Part shown: positions 21,708 to 32,389 of the stretch, piece by piece | Position numbering within the stretch: position 1 is the first letter of the stretch | Layout: every line of letters starts with the position of its first letter | NCBI GenBank assembly: GCA_039621445.1 | Contig: CP154954.1 | Span: 20,570,642 to 20,634,641, forward strand | DNA length: 64,000 bases | Direction of reading: 5' to 3' | DNA from: Euglena gracilis | Lineage: Eukaryota; Euglenida; Euglenophyceae; Euglenales | Notes under the pieces: model-generated | Database searches by the model: none | What the model saw: only the letters and a program-made list of their open reading frames with translations | Told to the model about the DNA's origin: nothing | Made by a program: the position numbers and the translations under genes

Positions 21708-22006
21708 CAGGGGTTTATTCCGCTGGTTGCTCGCCGAGGGGTTGCGTTGGGAAAAGGCAAGGATGAGGATCATACGAGCTCTTTTTCATGTTGCCGAATA
21801 ACATGCATTTCCGTTCGAGGGCTGCCATTCCCTTTGCCTGGATTGCCTGTTCCAAGGGTTGTATTTCTCCAGTGTACTCGCAGATTCCTGAAATATTCAT
21901 CAGGGTCCGGTATGCTTCTCTCAGCTCTCCAGTAAGTTCAAAAAAATGTTGGCCTGCCGGGTGCTTGGGGGTTTGACAGCAGTGCATTGCATACGAAGAA
22001 CCCCTG
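21708..22006. mobile_element. CAG..CTG element splitting a REP domain
   Basis: The left end is CAGGGGTTTATT and the right end GAAGAACCCCTG (inverse CAGGGGTT). The flanking octamers TGGCCAGC and GTCCTGGC are no longer similar, so the insertion is old. Using the same excision rule as the perfect cases (one octamer removed) joins GAVA to GKTGVIRRFDD in frame. Confidence 0.6.
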
Positions 22007-22011
22007 GTCCT

Positions 22012-22122
22012 GGCAAGACTGGGGTGATCCGGAGGTTCGACGACTCTGACAACGCAAAGGCCCAAACTGCTCTCGTTGGTGGGTTGAGGTGGCTGATGGT
22101 TGTGTGCTGCACTGTGGCGGCA
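22012..22122 (+). CDS. Mind-bomb/HERC2-type REP exon, second half
   Basis: The frame reads GKTGVIRRFDDSDNAKAQTA then GGLRWLMVVCCTVAA. It matches the exon at 38470 (NKTGTVRQYDTSDNTYLVEF .. WVTRACFDV): Gly-Lys-x-Gly-x-Val, an Asp-Ser-Asp turn, Gly-x-x-x-Trp, then Cys. This is the core of the REP/SH3-like fold. The exon ends where CAGGGAATTTCTTAAG begins at 22123. Confidence 0.7.
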
Positions 22123-22460
22123 GGGAATTTCTTAAGCTGCACCCCAGCCTACCCCCCCCCCCTCTCTCTGGGTGGTCCAGCCTGCCAGCACCTTGTTTTC
22201 AGCCAACAGCCCCCAGCCAGCCTGCTTTCTTTCTCCCATCCCTCCCCCAGGTTATAAAGTTTTTTCAGGCAGGAAAAGCCAGGCTGGACCGAAAAATCCT
22301 GTGCACAAAGCGCCGCAGTTTCTCAAGACAGACAGAAGGGGTTTTGGGTTTTTTTTATTGGTCTGAATGTGTTGTTTTATTACTTCCCCATGGGGAAGGG
22401 TGATACCTGGGGCAGGCGCTTGCTGGGCTTATCCCCCTGGGTCGTTAAGAAAATCCTCGG
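22123..22460. mobile_element. Left end of a TTTCTTAAG hAT-like element
   Basis: CAGGGAATTTCTTAAG at 22123 matches the left ends at 7509, 24053 and 31639. The interior CCAGC repeats also match. A degenerate right end GTTAAGAAAATCC may be near 22445, but no duplication supports it. Confidence 0.45.
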
Positions 22461-22534
22461 CCAGCTCTGTTATTTCCCAATGCCAAAACCTTGTCATGGA
22501 TGCTTGCAGCCGCTCACTTCATCACGCGCGCGCA

Positions 22535-22735
22535 TGTGTGTGTGTGTTGTGTGTGTGTGTGCGTGTGTGTCTGTGTGTGTGTGTTGTGTGTGTGTGTGTG
22601 TGTGTGTGTCTGTGTGTTGTGTGTGTGTTGTGTGTGTGTTGTGTGTGTGAGTGAGAGAGAGAGAGAGAGAGTGTGTGTGTGTGTGTGAGTGAGTGAGTAA
22701 GTGTGTGTGTGTGTGTGTGTGTGTGCAGCATGCTT
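22535..22735. repeat. (GT)n / (GA)n microsatellite
   Basis: Long GT tracts are broken by occasional TTG and CTG, with a central GAGAGA block and GAGTGAGTGAG. Open frames through it are artefacts of the repeat. Confidence 0.95.
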
Positions 22736-22891
22736 GCGTGGCGAAGCGTGGGCCTTGCCCCACGTACCTGGTGGACATGGGATCACACGAGCAACCGTGG
22801 CTGCTCAGAAACTGCTTCACATTGTGTTCGGGTGACCAGGGCTCATTCCTTACCAAACTTTGTTGCCCCATGGCGAGTGGTCACCAGGGTT

Positions 22892-23097
22892 CGAAGTATG
22901 TATGTATGGATGTATGTATGTATGTATGTATGTATGTATGTATGTATGTATGTATGTATGTATGTATGTATGTATGTATGTATGTATGTATGTATGTATG
23001 TATGTATGTATGTATGTATGTATGTATGTATGTATGTATGTATGTATGTATGTATGTATGTATGTATGTATGTATGTATGTATGTATGTATGTATGT
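22892..23097. repeat. (TATG)n microsatellite
   Basis: About 50 nearly perfect TATG units with a single GGATG interruption near the start. Confidence 0.98.
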
Positions 23098-23099
23098 GT

Positions 23100-23215
23100 G
23101 TGTGTATCATACATATAGTATAGATATATATATATATATATACAGTATATAAACATGTATACATATATATATACACACACACACATATATATATATATTA
23201 TATATATATATGTTG
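23100..23215. repeat. (TA)n microsatellite
   Basis: Interrupted TA and ATAC/ACAC tracts follow directly on the TATG array. A foldback-like segment with TTAGGGTTAAG and its inverse CTAACCC lies just downstream (23290-23400). Confidence 0.9.
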
Positions 23216-23824
23216 CAGTTGAATTCTATTTGGCCCCAGGCCCAGTTGAAGTTCCAGAGAGTCCAAAATTTTTTTGTGTTATTGATGGAGCAGGGTTAGG
23301 GTTAAGAGTTCGGCTTTTCTTTTCTTTTGGCCTAACTTGTACATCCAACACGCGTCCATAAGTCCATAAGGCCGAACTCCTAACCCTGGCCTTTTTCCAT
23401 CCATAACCCAATATTTTTTTTTGCGGACCTCCCTGGAGCTTCTGCTTGCCCCCCCGGGGGGGGGGCAAACAGAAGCTTGCTGCCAGATATTTATGCATGT
23501 CTACACATATATTGCATCTGGAACGTTGATCTTTCGTTGCAAAGATGTTTGTCAGGCCGTGCCCCGGGGAGTGCCTGGGTCAAGGCCTCTCCCCTCTTCA
23601 CATGGGGAGGGCACTGGCGCTCGGGCTGAGTTGATTCTCTGGGACAGGCAGATGCCCTCCGTTATTGGGGCGATCCACTGAATTTTCGACCCCATAAGTG
23701 ACCCCTGAAGGGGTGCCCGCCCAGTCCCCCCTGCCTCCCAGGGTTCAGCGAATGGGTGGCTGCTGAACTCCCCGTCCTTCAAAACACCTTAGAGGGGATG
23801 GTCAGCATTGGATGATCCCTGTCG

Positions 23825-24049
23825 ACCAATCGGACATGCCCGAAAGGGCATCCGCTTCAGGAGTTTGTCACGGCCACCAACTCTTTCAACTGCGATGCCT
23901 GCCACCGTGGGTTCCCGACTGGCACGCGTATGTTTGGCTGCCGCCAGTGCAATTACGACGAGTGTGAGGTCTGCATTGTCGGCAGCAGCCAGGGCAAATC
24001 CCTGGCTTTCCGAGCATGTAATGATTTTGTGTCCGAAGTTGGAGGTGGG
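23825..24049 (+). CDS. Cys-rich zinc-finger exon (CPKGHPL type)
   Basis: The frame reads CPKGHPLQEFVTATNSFNC, DACHRGFPTGTRMFGCRQC and NYDECEVCI. Cys and His are spaced as C-x4-H, C-x2-C, C-x2-C and C-x2-C, a two-zinc Cys-rich finger like the C1/DC1/ZZ group, often used for binding proteins or lipids. The 25168 exon carries the second half of the same motif. The left border is near a CTG at about 23816-23820; an in-frame TGA precedes it. The exon ends near CAGGGAATTTCTTAAG at 24053. Confidence 0.7.
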
Positions 24050-24052
24050 AGT

Positions 24053-24340
24053 CAGGGAATTTCTTAAGCCAGACCCCGCCCCACCCCCCATCTTTGGGCC
24101 ATGGCGTGATGACGCTGTTCCCGATTTAGGAGATATGAAGGGGGAAATGGTTCTGAATGTCTTTCCAAGTCTAGCTTTGTTGTCTAATATTCTATCTCTG
24201 TGCCTTCGACCAAGGAAGGCAACCCTGAAGGGCTTGCTTGCTGCTGGCAGAGGCGCAATAAACTGGCTGGCACGGCGGGGGGGGGGGCAAATCACGGGGG
24301 GCAAATCACGTCAGTCGAAAATCAATTGTGGGTGTCGACC
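24053..24340. mobile_element. Left end of a TTTCTTAAG hAT-like element
   Basis: CAGGGAATTTCTTAAGCC matches the family at 7509, 22123 and 31639. The right end was not identified. It directly follows the zinc-finger exon. Confidence 0.4.
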
Positions 24341-24353
24341 CAGCCACCCACAG

Positions 24354-24577
24354 GCACTACCCCAGGCGAGGTCGGTCGCGCCTTGAACTTCAACTTCAGT
24401 GCCGGCCAGTCTCAGGCTGTTGGGGGCATTGCTCAACCAGGGGAGGCGTGGCATACGGCAGGGCAGCCTTGTGGGCCCAGCAAGGTGTGCTTGAAGGGGC
24501 ACCCACTGATCGGGTTCAACACTGGCCAGCCTGCGGCTTGCGTGACCCAACGGGGTCCACGCACCCTCATTCTGTGA
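24354..24577 (+). CDS. Probable last exon, Gly/Gln-rich beta-type sequence
   Basis: After CACCCACAG (24353) the frame includes RALNFNFSAGQSQAVGGIAQ and CLKGHPLIGFNTGQPAACVT and ends at TGA 24575-24577. Balanced composition with alternating hydrophobics suggests a globular beta domain. I do not recognise it. Together with the 23825 exon it may form the 3' end of a zinc-finger gene. Confidence 0.55.
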
Positions 24578-24860
24578 CGTGCGGAGTGGGGGTTGCATTT
24601 GATGGTTTTGGCAGCCCTGTCAATTGTCCGCAGCCAATTGGATGTTATAATCTTTTCAATAGGTCATTTCAAGTGCGATTAACGGGGACCCTGGCGTTGC
24701 ACCGCCGCGCTGGGCGGCTGCGGGCCGTGGTCTGGTGTGTATCCTTGGCTCTTGCCCGAGGGGGCTGACTGATCGCACGAGATTCACGTTCGACCATCTC
24801 CAGCATTCCCCGAGGGGCCGTCCCGGAAGTGGCAAGGTGCTTAGACATTCTGTTCCACAG

Positions 24861-24929
24861 GTGAACCACAGAAAGAACACGGGAATCTTTCCACACAATC
24901 TGGTGCTTCCCGAAAGCTGTGTTATGTGG
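24861..24929 (+). CDS. Short exon preceding a zinc-finger exon
   Basis: TGTTCCACAG ends at 24860, a good acceptor. The frame reads NHRKNTGIFPHNLVLPESCV. It is broken by CAGGGGTTTTTT at 24933 and joins in frame to the Cys-rich exon at 25168 if one octamer is removed with the element. Confidence 0.5.
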
Positions 24930-24932
24930 GAC

Positions 24933-25162
24933 CAGGGGTTTTTTTTTAGTCGTGGATTCCCAGGGGGTGAGCCGACCAGGCCGAGCCCCCCCCCCCCCGG
25001 CCCCCCAGGGGGTGGGATGTACTTTTGATAAAGGGGTTATTTTTAGCATTTTCGCGATTTTTGGCCATTTTCAGGGGAAAATGGGTGGGTCCCCCGCCCC
25101 CCCCCCCCCCCAGGAGGGAGTGGGTGGGTTGGGAGGACCACCCCGGTCAAGCCGTCGCCCTG
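24933..25162. mobile_element. CAGGGGTTTTTTTAGTC element between exons
   Basis: The left end CAGGGGTTTTTTTTTAGTCG equals that of the 51560 copy apart from T-run length; the right end GGTCAAGCCGTCGCCCTG is related to the right end of the 59850 copy. The flanking octamers have diverged. Internal GGGTGGGTCCCCC and the A/T centre TTTTCGCGATTTTTGGCC are shared by all three copies. Confidence 0.6.
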
Positions 25163-25167
25163 CCGCC

Positions 25168-25385
25168 GAAACTTCGACGTGGTCGTGTAGTGTCTGCGGG
25201 CAGAAGGTCCCGAAGGGGACGCGCCTCTTCGGCTGCCGGCCATGCGACTATGACGAGTGCGAGGCGTGCGTCCGCAAGGGCCTCGCGGCGCACCAGCCGG
25301 CCGCCGAGACCGCCTGGACCAGGGCCGTGCGGGGAACGGCGCGCCAGACGAACGGCGCGCCAGTCCACGGTTTGCAGTCCTGCAG
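25168..25385 (+). CDS. Cys-rich zinc-finger exon with GT donor
   Basis: The frame reads WSCSVCGQKVPKGTRLFGC, RPCDYDECEACVRKG, then an Ala/Arg-rich tail, and ends at CTGCAG|GTATGAG. Spacing is C-x2-C, C-x2-C, C-x2-C with an FGCR-x-C-x-YDEC core identical in plan to the 23825 exon. This is the second half of a two-zinc Cys-rich finger. Codon use is far more GC-rich than in its partner at 23825. The ordinary donor shows that GT-AG introns coexist with the CAG..CTG kind. Confidence 0.75.
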
Positions 25386-25855
25386 GTATGAGGCGGGTAT
25401 GGTAAATTTTTTGAAAAAGGTGCTATTTTTTAAACATTTTCCGCGATTTTTGGCCATTTTCGGGGAAAGGTGGGTGGGTCCCCCTGTGTGCACTGTGGCT
25501 GTTTTTTTGTGGTGCCTTTTATCCCTTCTTCTGGCCTGGCGCTGTTGTTCGCCTCTGGCTCTTTTTGTCTGTGTGCGTGGAGGTGGCCGGAGCCTGGCGG
25601 GACTTACCTTGTTTACAACGCCGGCCACCAAGCGCCCGCCAGGCACATACTCCACTTTAGTTAGGGGGGGTCTCCTTCACCGTGACAACGCACTGGTTAC
25701 TCCTGTCCACGACCCCAGCAGGTGTGGTTCCCAACTCCCCCCAGGGGGTGGGTGGGTGGGGGGAACCCCCCTCCCCCCGGTCATAAGAAAACCCCTGCAC
25801 CAGAGTCGCACCCCGCCCACACAAGCGGTCACCGTTGCACTCCCGGAGATCACAA
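25386..25855. other. Intron-like, C/G palindromes
   Basis: It holds a second TTTTCCGCGATTTTTGGCC block (25440) as in the element at 24933 and a GGGTGGGTGGGG segment (25742). No coding domain was found. Confidence 0.4.
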
Positions 25856-25859
25856 ACGA

Positions 25860-26060
25860 CCGAGCCCGCCCACGAACCTCGCCGGGCCGTGTCCGTGCCC
25901 GGCGAACTGCCGTGGCCCGCGCTGCCCTGCCCCCGGCGTTCCTGGACCGCCTGAAGAGCGTCAACTGCCCCCAGGGGAAGGCAGCGCGGCGTTCCCCATC
26001 CCTGTGCATGGCCGTTTTGCTGATTTGTCGGTTGAAGTCGCCCCCAACTGGCGACTGACC
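25860..26060 (+). CDS. Exon with FLDRLKSVNC motif
   Basis: The frame contains ALPPAFLDRLKSVNCPQG and ends at TGA near 26058. FLDRLKSVNCPQ is clearly related to FIDRLKSVDCNQ in the gene-start exon at 16275, so another paralogous N-terminal region is likely here. Whether the stop is used or a splice removes it is unknown. Confidence 0.45.
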
Positions 26061-26601
26061 TTTTTTTTTCGGAGCGACTGGTTTCGGCTACGGCCCCGAA
26101 ACCTCCAGGCAGAAGTGATCCACCGAGTGCTGAGAGTTTGTTTATTTTGACCCGTTTTAGGTTTAGCTGCCACTCCCCAAGGGCAGGGGCCAAAGTGGCT
26201 GAATGGTTTCAGTGCCTGCACCACCTTCCTAACACATAACTCCACACTATCGCCATGTGCCCCACACACCTCCAGCCGGCCCCTGCCCGCGGGCAAGGGG
26301 GGCGAGAGGCGTGGTGTGTCACCCAGCGCGACTCCACCACCGCGGTTAAGCAGACGTTTGAGGCCGCCCAACGGGCATCTTTCCGGGCCGAAGGGCTCCC
26401 GGCACCCCGGTCCCGTCCCCGGGAGGGGGTGCCTGCTTGGAGGGGAGGGTGTGGGATTTCGTAGTAGATCTAGGAGCAGGTGTGGCACATTTGGCCAGAA
26501 GTACCTGTGTTCTTCAAAGGGACAGCTGGAAAGCCCTAAATGGCCATTTCAGACAATTCGACTCGACTGGGCCTGTTGGAGGTAGTCCCTGCCTGTCCAG
26601 G

Positions 26602-26673
26602 TACTCCACGAGTCCCCCCCCCCCCAGGGTTTGGTCAATACTCCACGAGTCCCCCCCCCCAGGGTTTGGTCAA
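26602..26673. repeat. Two-copy direct repeat
   Basis: TACTCCACGAGTCC + C-run + AGGGTTTGGTCAA occurs twice back to back. It lies at the left of a C/G palindromic segment that runs to about 26870. Confidence 0.85.
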
Positions 26674-26950
26674 TTCAGCCTCGCCCCAGTAGCTTTCCCT
26701 TCACCCGCTTTCCCTCCCCCATCCCTCAACGGGTCCAGACCACCCCCCACCTGCCAAAGGGGGGGGTGTAGGTCGACAACCCAATCCGTTGGCCAACTGT
26801 CCAAGTCTATAGGTCGAGACGGGGTTGGGGGGGGGCAGTTGGTAGTCGGCTGATCAGTGGGCCAACTACCCCTCTAATGTCCCAATGGGTCAAATTCGCC
26901 AACTTTTAAGCCCCAAGGCACTCTGCCGCCTCCCCGACCCCTTCCCACAG

Positions 26951-27065
26951 GCCGCCCGGACTCCCTCGCGGGCGGTGCAGGTCGTGGCGATGAACCACGA
27001 CCGGCCCCTGGCGGTGGGCGTGTTCCCCGCGGCCACCGACCTGGATGAGTGCGGGGACCATGGGC
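26951..27065 (+). CDS. SPRY-like exon (first half), paralogue of 17104
   Basis: CCCCTTCCCACAG (26950) is a good acceptor. The frame reads VVAMNHDRPLAVGVFPAATD then LDECGDHG. It aligns with the 17104 exon across Asp-Arg, AVGV, Pro and Cys-Gly. Codons are extremely GC-rich. After the Cys-Gly the sequence becomes a C-run and A/T-rich element, so the 3' border is near 27060. Confidence 0.65.
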
Positions 27066-27479
27066 CCCCCGCCCCCCCCCCCCCATGGATTTTGGGTTCA
27101 TTTTTCAAAAAAATTTCAAAAAATTTTTTCCCGGCCAAAATCCCCGTTTTCCCAAATTTGGTGAAAATGCTGTGGTGGGTGGGAGGGGGGGTGACCACCC
27201 CCTTCCCATTCTGCCCCCGCCCCCACATGGGCCCAGTGTGCTCGAACCGCCATAGTGGACCCGGATACTGCGAGCCCGAACTTCTGGCTTTTTCGGAAAG
27301 CAATTTGGAAAGGGGGCAGGTGGTTCTTGGCAGACCCAGCCCGGGACAAATTTCAAGGCATGGCGGATCGGCCTGCCGGCAGCCACTCCAGGCACCCAAG
27401 ACCCTCCACCCCCCCCCCCGGGGGGGCGGTTGAATTCAGCCCAGTCCAGCTCCCGCCTCGGGGGGGGGGGGGGGGGGTT

Positions 27480-28330
27480 CCCCGTGAAACGATGCTCTGA
27501 CCATTCTTGGAAGCAGCTGGAACAGGTGCCAATGAGGGGAAGAAGAGGAAGGGGTTCGAATGTCTGGTGTGTCTGCTATCCAAGTGGAACCCAGGGGGAG
27601 ATATTGATATCGCAATTTTCCCGCAATTTCCTCGTACCATGCATTCGATTTGCATTTCAAAAAGGAATGTGCAATGATTTCTGGCAATTCCTTGAATGGT
27701 CCACCAGGGAACCCAATTGTTTTCTGCTTGCTATTTTGTCACAAATTTTCCAAAATTGGCAAATTTTCCGAGTTTTGGCAAAATATGTGGGTTCTCATCA
27801 ATCGAATTCCATATTTTTGGAATCAATATGTTCCCTAAATGGCTTCTTGGAAGATGAAAAAATAAAGGGATTAATATTTTCTTAGTTCTCAATAAAATAT
27901 GTACCGCATTATTCTGGACTATATTGCTATTACCTGCAACCATTATGTATTATATTAAGGTATATGTATTATATTAAGGTATATTATATATGTATTATAT
28001 TAAGGTCATTACTATAATATACTTATTATTCATTACTATTATTGTTATAAACTGCATCATGTTATTTCCCCTCATTTTCTGGAAGGCCTCTGATATCAAC
28101 CTTCCCCCTGTCTAACCAAAGAATGGGGTTGCTGGGATCAGAACTCTGCTTGTTTTGGTTGGCGGTTGACATTAGGGATAAAATTTGCAGGTTGCTGATT
28201 TTTTTTGACTTTTTGACCTTCCTGCCCCTCTATATTACCCCATGCACATCACCCAGGGTGGGGGTGGGGGTGGTGGCACTTTTTGGGTGAAACCAACACT
28301 TTTTTCCAAGCCTGCTGGCTCGCCTGATTG
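27480..28330. other. A/T-rich stretch, no gene seen
   Basis: It contains a short tandem TATGTATTATATTAAGGTA near 27945-28010. Otherwise unique A/T-rich intron-like sequence. Confidence 0.45.
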
Positions 28331-28338
28331 AGCGACAG

Positions 28339-28520
28339 ATGTTGGGGTCTTCAACCTTTCCTGCCAGCGACTGGGTTGCTCGTTCGGACGCCCATGCTGT
28401 CGATTATTACCTGGGCGAAAGAGGGTTGTCCGGCAGCATTGGGTTGGTGTTCTTCAACAAGAAATGCCAACTATATGCTTCTGCACGGGGTCCCACCATT
28501 CCCAAGTCCTGTTTTCCTTT
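28339..28520 (+). CDS. Exon with GLSGSIGLVFFN motif
   Basis: GAGCGACAG ends at 28338 and an ATG follows at once. The frame reads SDWVARSDAHAVDYYLGERG then LSGSIGLVFFNKKCQLYASA. It is homologous to the last exon at 18030 and to the exon ending at 33916. The domain is unassigned. The ATG may be internal; the acceptor right before it suggests either a cis exon or a trans-spliced start. Confidence 0.6.
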
Positions 28521-28529
28521 TGGTAAACG

Positions 28530-29715
28530 TTGCACGTGTATTCATAAAAAATAAACTTTCAAAAAAAATGGTCTCAATGTTCTTTTGTTAGTTTTTTTTT
28601 GCGATTTTTGATTAGACTCATAATATCTACCATCTGCAGGTTCGTTTGGGACGCTGTGGGAGGCGGGAGATCCGGACCGAGCCACCAACTCCGGGTTGGG
28701 GGGCGACGGGACCCATTTGGGGCTGCGGTTATTCGTTTGGTGGATGGGCGACATTCTCAAAACATTTCAGTGCCTTGGAATAGGTGGGGACATTTGCTTT
28801 ATCTGGGCCACCTTCTTTTCTGTACATATTTTCTTTCTCTCAACGTCCACTACAGGGTTTCCACAGCACCCCTTTCCCTTTTCCTCTAAGAAATCCTGAT
28901 GATAAGGAATTCTGTTTTTTTTTGTATCCTAGTTTTGCAGCTAGTTTATCGCTCCTGAGTGAGACTTCACACACAACAAGACGGGGTTATGGTGTACGGT
29001 CAGATATTTTTTTAAAAGTGTTTTCTAAAGAATAATTTGTTTGATAATGTAGGGGGGGTCCACCCCCCCCCTCCACGGGGGTTGGAGGTCAGGCCAAGCG
29101 GGTTCCCCCCCCCGGAAGTTTTTTTTCGCACCGAAAATTTTGGAACCCCCTTCGAAAGGAACAACTATAATGAAACATGGGAGCTGGAAGGGAAATGCAG
29201 GGCCGCGTGAGTTTTTGTCAAAAATTTGCGCACCCCACTCCTCATGTAGCCATTGGATAGTACCTGAAAAAATTGTTCAACTTTTTCTGCAGGGCAGAAA
29301 CTTTTTTTTTCCACTCTTTTAACACTTTGCCTCGATTTGTTTGGCCAACTCCCCCTCTTTGAAAAAAGGAGTGGTTTTATATGTGTCTTCTTTGTCAATT
29401 GGGAAAACCATTGGAAAAAGACCGTAGCTTGTTAAAAGTGAGAAAAAAATTGTTACGAGTTCCCATGAAACGTTGTGTTGAATTTTCCCATCCTCACCCC
29501 CCCCCTTTGTCGAACAACCGGGCTTGTCCAAAGACCAAATGTGTTCTTTTCGGATATGCTTTTGGTTTCGTGAGGATGGGAAGAAAGTGTGTGAATTAAT
29601 TTCTTATCTTTTTTTTTAATTTTTTTCACTGCTGCATTGCTTTTGTATTTGTTGGGATGGTCACCATAAAATGGATGAGAATGCCAAAATGCGCTAGAAA
29701 GGCCAATGTCCCCCC
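28530..29715. other. Intron-like stretch, C/G palindrome at 29045-29130
   Basis: Mostly A/T-rich. One GGGGTCC/CCCCCC palindrome with CCACGGGGGTTGG lies at 29045-29130. No exon supported. Confidence 0.4.
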
Positions 29716-30076
29716 CAGGCATTTGCTTAAGGGATTGCAGTACCCCCCCGGGGGGGGGGCTGGACTGCAGCTAGTCCAAATTTGGCTAGTGGGTTTTCTA
29801 GCAGACCCCCCCCCGGGGGGGTCTGCTAGCAGGGCTAGCTAGTGGAAAAAAAATTTTTGGGACCCCCAAAAATGGCCAAAAATGCCCGTTTTTGGCCATT
29901 TTTGGGAATTTTTGGAACAAAATCAGCCAAAAACCTGTTAAAAATTTTTTTCCAGTCCGGGGGACCCCCGGACCCCCCCCCCGGGGGGAGGGGGGTCTAG
30001 CTAGTCCACTTTTTCCAGTGTCTAGCCGATTGGCTAGCCAGTACCCCCCCCCCCGGGGTCCTTAAGCAAATGCCTG
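29716..30076. mobile_element. hAT-like miniature element, perfect ends
   Basis: The 17-base ends CAGGCATTTGCTTAAGG and CCTTAAGCAAATGCCTG are exact inverses. The 8-base duplication GTCCCCCC is exact (29708-29715, 30077-30084). The interior contains CTGCAGCTAGTCCAAATTTG and GTCTGCTAGCAGGGCTAGCT, shared with 34244-34625. It sits in A/T-rich DNA with no visible coding, so this copy appears intronic or intergenic. Length is 361 bases; no protein is encoded. Confidence 0.95.
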
Positions 30077-31349
30077 GTCCCCCCTCAAAAATGGTTATAA
30101 ATACCCCAAAAATGGCTAAAATTGATTTCAGCGTGCAAAAAGGTGCGAAAGGTCTGAAAATTGCGAGAAGTTGGCCCAAAAAAAGTGGCCAGAAATGAAC
30201 AAAAGTGCCAAAAAATATACGAAAAGTGGCCCAAAAAATGGCCAAATGTGCCCCAAAATGTGCCAATTTTAGGTCATAATTTCCCTGCCGTGCCAAAGGA
30301 GTTTTTCCTACTACACCGAAGGAATTTTCCGTTGTGCGGTTGCTTGGCGGGTGGGAGGTGTCCACCTCCCCCTGAACAAACCGTGATCAGAGGTCATTGA
30401 AAATCAATAGCCCCCAAGAGAAGCGGCTGCTCGAAGCACGGGGTTCAATGAAACGCACCCCCACGTTTGGCGGGATTCCCGAGGATTTCGAAAGAGATGG
30501 GCCCAGGGGCATATATCAAAAGTCGCCCCAAAAATGCCAAAATTAGCCAACACAGTCGTAGATCCCCTCCTGCGGCATTTTTTTTTGCCAACTTGGGGTC
30601 CCTCCCTGTACAATGACCGCCCCCCTCCTCTGTGATCCAAACGTCAATGGTTGTTGGACAATGGCGGGGTGGGGTAACTTTTTCAAATCCCAAACCAAAT
30701 TGTCTCATCATTTTCTCCTGTCATTTTAACTTTGTTGTTGCAGTTCCATCAGCGAATGCTGCCCCTTCCCAAAGGGCTGCTGCAGCAGTTTCAGCCAACA
30801 GTTTTCAGTAGCCTGGGACTTCAGTGGCCGGAACTTTTTTTTGGCCCACCAGTATGCGACTGTGCAAACATGGACAACCGTACGTTACCGTTTGCAGGTG
30901 GCATCCCCACCTGCCCCTTCCAGGAGTTTGCCGCCTGGGGAACTTGTCACCACAGGGCCAGCACCGGCCGACCTGTACATCGGAACGCCTGCCCCACACA
31001 GCCTCCCGGGGGGTCCATCCAAATTTGAACGTTGTGTACAGGCTGAATTTCAATGGTGCGGACCCTGCCTTAGGGGGGGGGGCTGCCTGCCTGAGGAGGC
31101 ACTCCAAGGCACCCAGATCCGACCCTGGGTAGGGCACACGGCCAAAAGTGCCTGGGCACAAGGCAAAGGCTCTCCTGGCGCCGAAGGCGCCGTAACCCAG
31201 AACAGGCCATTTTGAGGCATTTTTTTTTGGCCTACGACCAGGCAGCACCGACCCCCCCCCCCAGGGGGTGTAGTGCCTGCCTGCCCGGGCACCCCAGGGG
31301 CCCTCCGAGACCCCCCCCCCCGGGTTGGTCTACCTCAGCCTGATCGTGT

Positions 31350-31635
31350 AGGCTGGGGGTCGCTCTTTCCGGGGCCCCGCCGGCAACGACCCCATCGGGG
31401 CCCCCAGGGGCACCGTGGCAGCGGGGGACGTCGTGGAGGTGACGGTGGACTGCGGCACGGTGGCGTTCGCCGTCAACGGCCAGCGGCACGGCCCTACGGC
31501 GCGGGCGGCCGGGGGCCAGTGGCGCTTTGCGGCGTCGCTGTGCGGGCTGGGCCAGAAGGTGAAGGCCACCGCCCTCCCCATCCGCCTGGGGCAGGCCTGC
31601 CGTTCTTCTCCCGGGATCTCTAAAATCACGATTTG
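31350..31635 (+). CDS. SPRY domain exon
   Basis: The frame reads GTVAAGDVVEVTVDCGTVAF, AVNGQRHGPTARAAGGQWRF and AASLCGLGQKVKATA. G-D-x-V-x-V, a central N-G turn, and a final W-x-F..SL..G-x-K-V are the C-terminal hallmarks of SPRY/B30.2 domains, protein-binding modules common in ubiquitin ligases. Here the domain half is contiguous, whereas the 18884/19333 copy is split at the N-G turn. The exon runs to an hAT-like element at 31639; after removal the frame meets TGA almost at once. Confidence 0.75.
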
Positions 31636-31638
31636 GAC

Positions 31639-32103
31639 CAGGGGATTTCTTAAGCTGGAGGGAACCCCATCCCCGGGAGGAGGGTCCAGCCAGCCAGCAG
31701 CCCAAATCGGCGCTGGGAGCCCCCCCCCCCCTTCCCTGGGGTTGAGTGAAATAAAGTTGGATCCAGCCTGGCCGGAGGCCGGGCTAGCCGGCCGAAGGCC
31801 GGACCAGCTAGCCGCAGGCTGGCCAGCGAACTGGGCTGCCCAGCTCACCTATCCCTGCATTTTTTCTCTCATCACAGCCTCGCCTTAAATGCCTGGAGCA
31901 AATGTCTGGCACACGGAGGCAAAATTGTTTTTCCGAAATTGTTTCTCATCGACACAGCCCAGCACAGCCCCCTCCAGCCCCGGACCCCCCCCCCCCATTC
32001 CCCCGGGGGTCCAGCCAGCAGCTCGTTTCCTGCCAGCAGCCTTTTTTCTAGCCGGAGGCTGGACCCCCCCCCCCCGGGCCGGGGGTCCTTAAGAAATCCC
32101 CTG
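31639..32103. mobile_element. hAT-like element after the SPRY exon
   Basis: CAGGGGATTTCTTAAG and CTTAAGAAATCCCCTG are exact inverse ends. Flanking octamers ATTTGGAC and GTTTGAAT match at 5 of 8, all differences being transitions. The interior is rich in CCAGCCAGCAGC and GGCTGG. 465 bases. Confidence 0.85.
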
Positions 32104-32331
32104 GTTTGAATTTTGTTGTGTCACCCAGATGTCCCTTTTTTGTTTTTGTTTTGCTACTTTTTACCTCGCATTTTCGACCTGTGCGAATTCTGTGGACACA
32201 ATCAGCAGGACTTCCATCAGCACAAGATTTCTTTTCGCATTTTTTTGTGGATATTTTATCATGTTCCAACATCCTGTGCTACTGAAATATCTGTGTTGAG
32301 TCAAATTCAAGTTAAAATCTCCGGGAAATTC

Positions 32332-32389
32332 AACTCCTGCTTTTTGATTTTGAAATCTCCGGGAAGGTTCAAAATCAAAAGCAGGAGTT
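32332..32389. repeat. Near-perfect 22-bp hairpin
   Basis: AACTCCTGCTTTTTGATTTT.. is answered by ..AAAATCAAAAGCAGGAGTT, with one base difference in an A/T run. ATCTCCGGGAA occurs in the loop and again just upstream. Confidence 0.85.

Noticed and set aside
22494-23186. Long open frames of Cys/Val, His/Thr or Tyr/Met repeats
   Set aside because: They are translations of GT and TATG microsatellites on either strand.
23285-23395. Telomeric repeat
   Set aside because: Only one or two TTAGGG-like units, within inverted repeat context; not a telomere array.
24053-24340. GTGGGAGT / GTGGGTGT as a target duplication for the 24053 element
   Set aside because: The right octamer (24328-24335) is not preceded by CTG or a matching inverted end, and joining there does not give the frame of the following exon.
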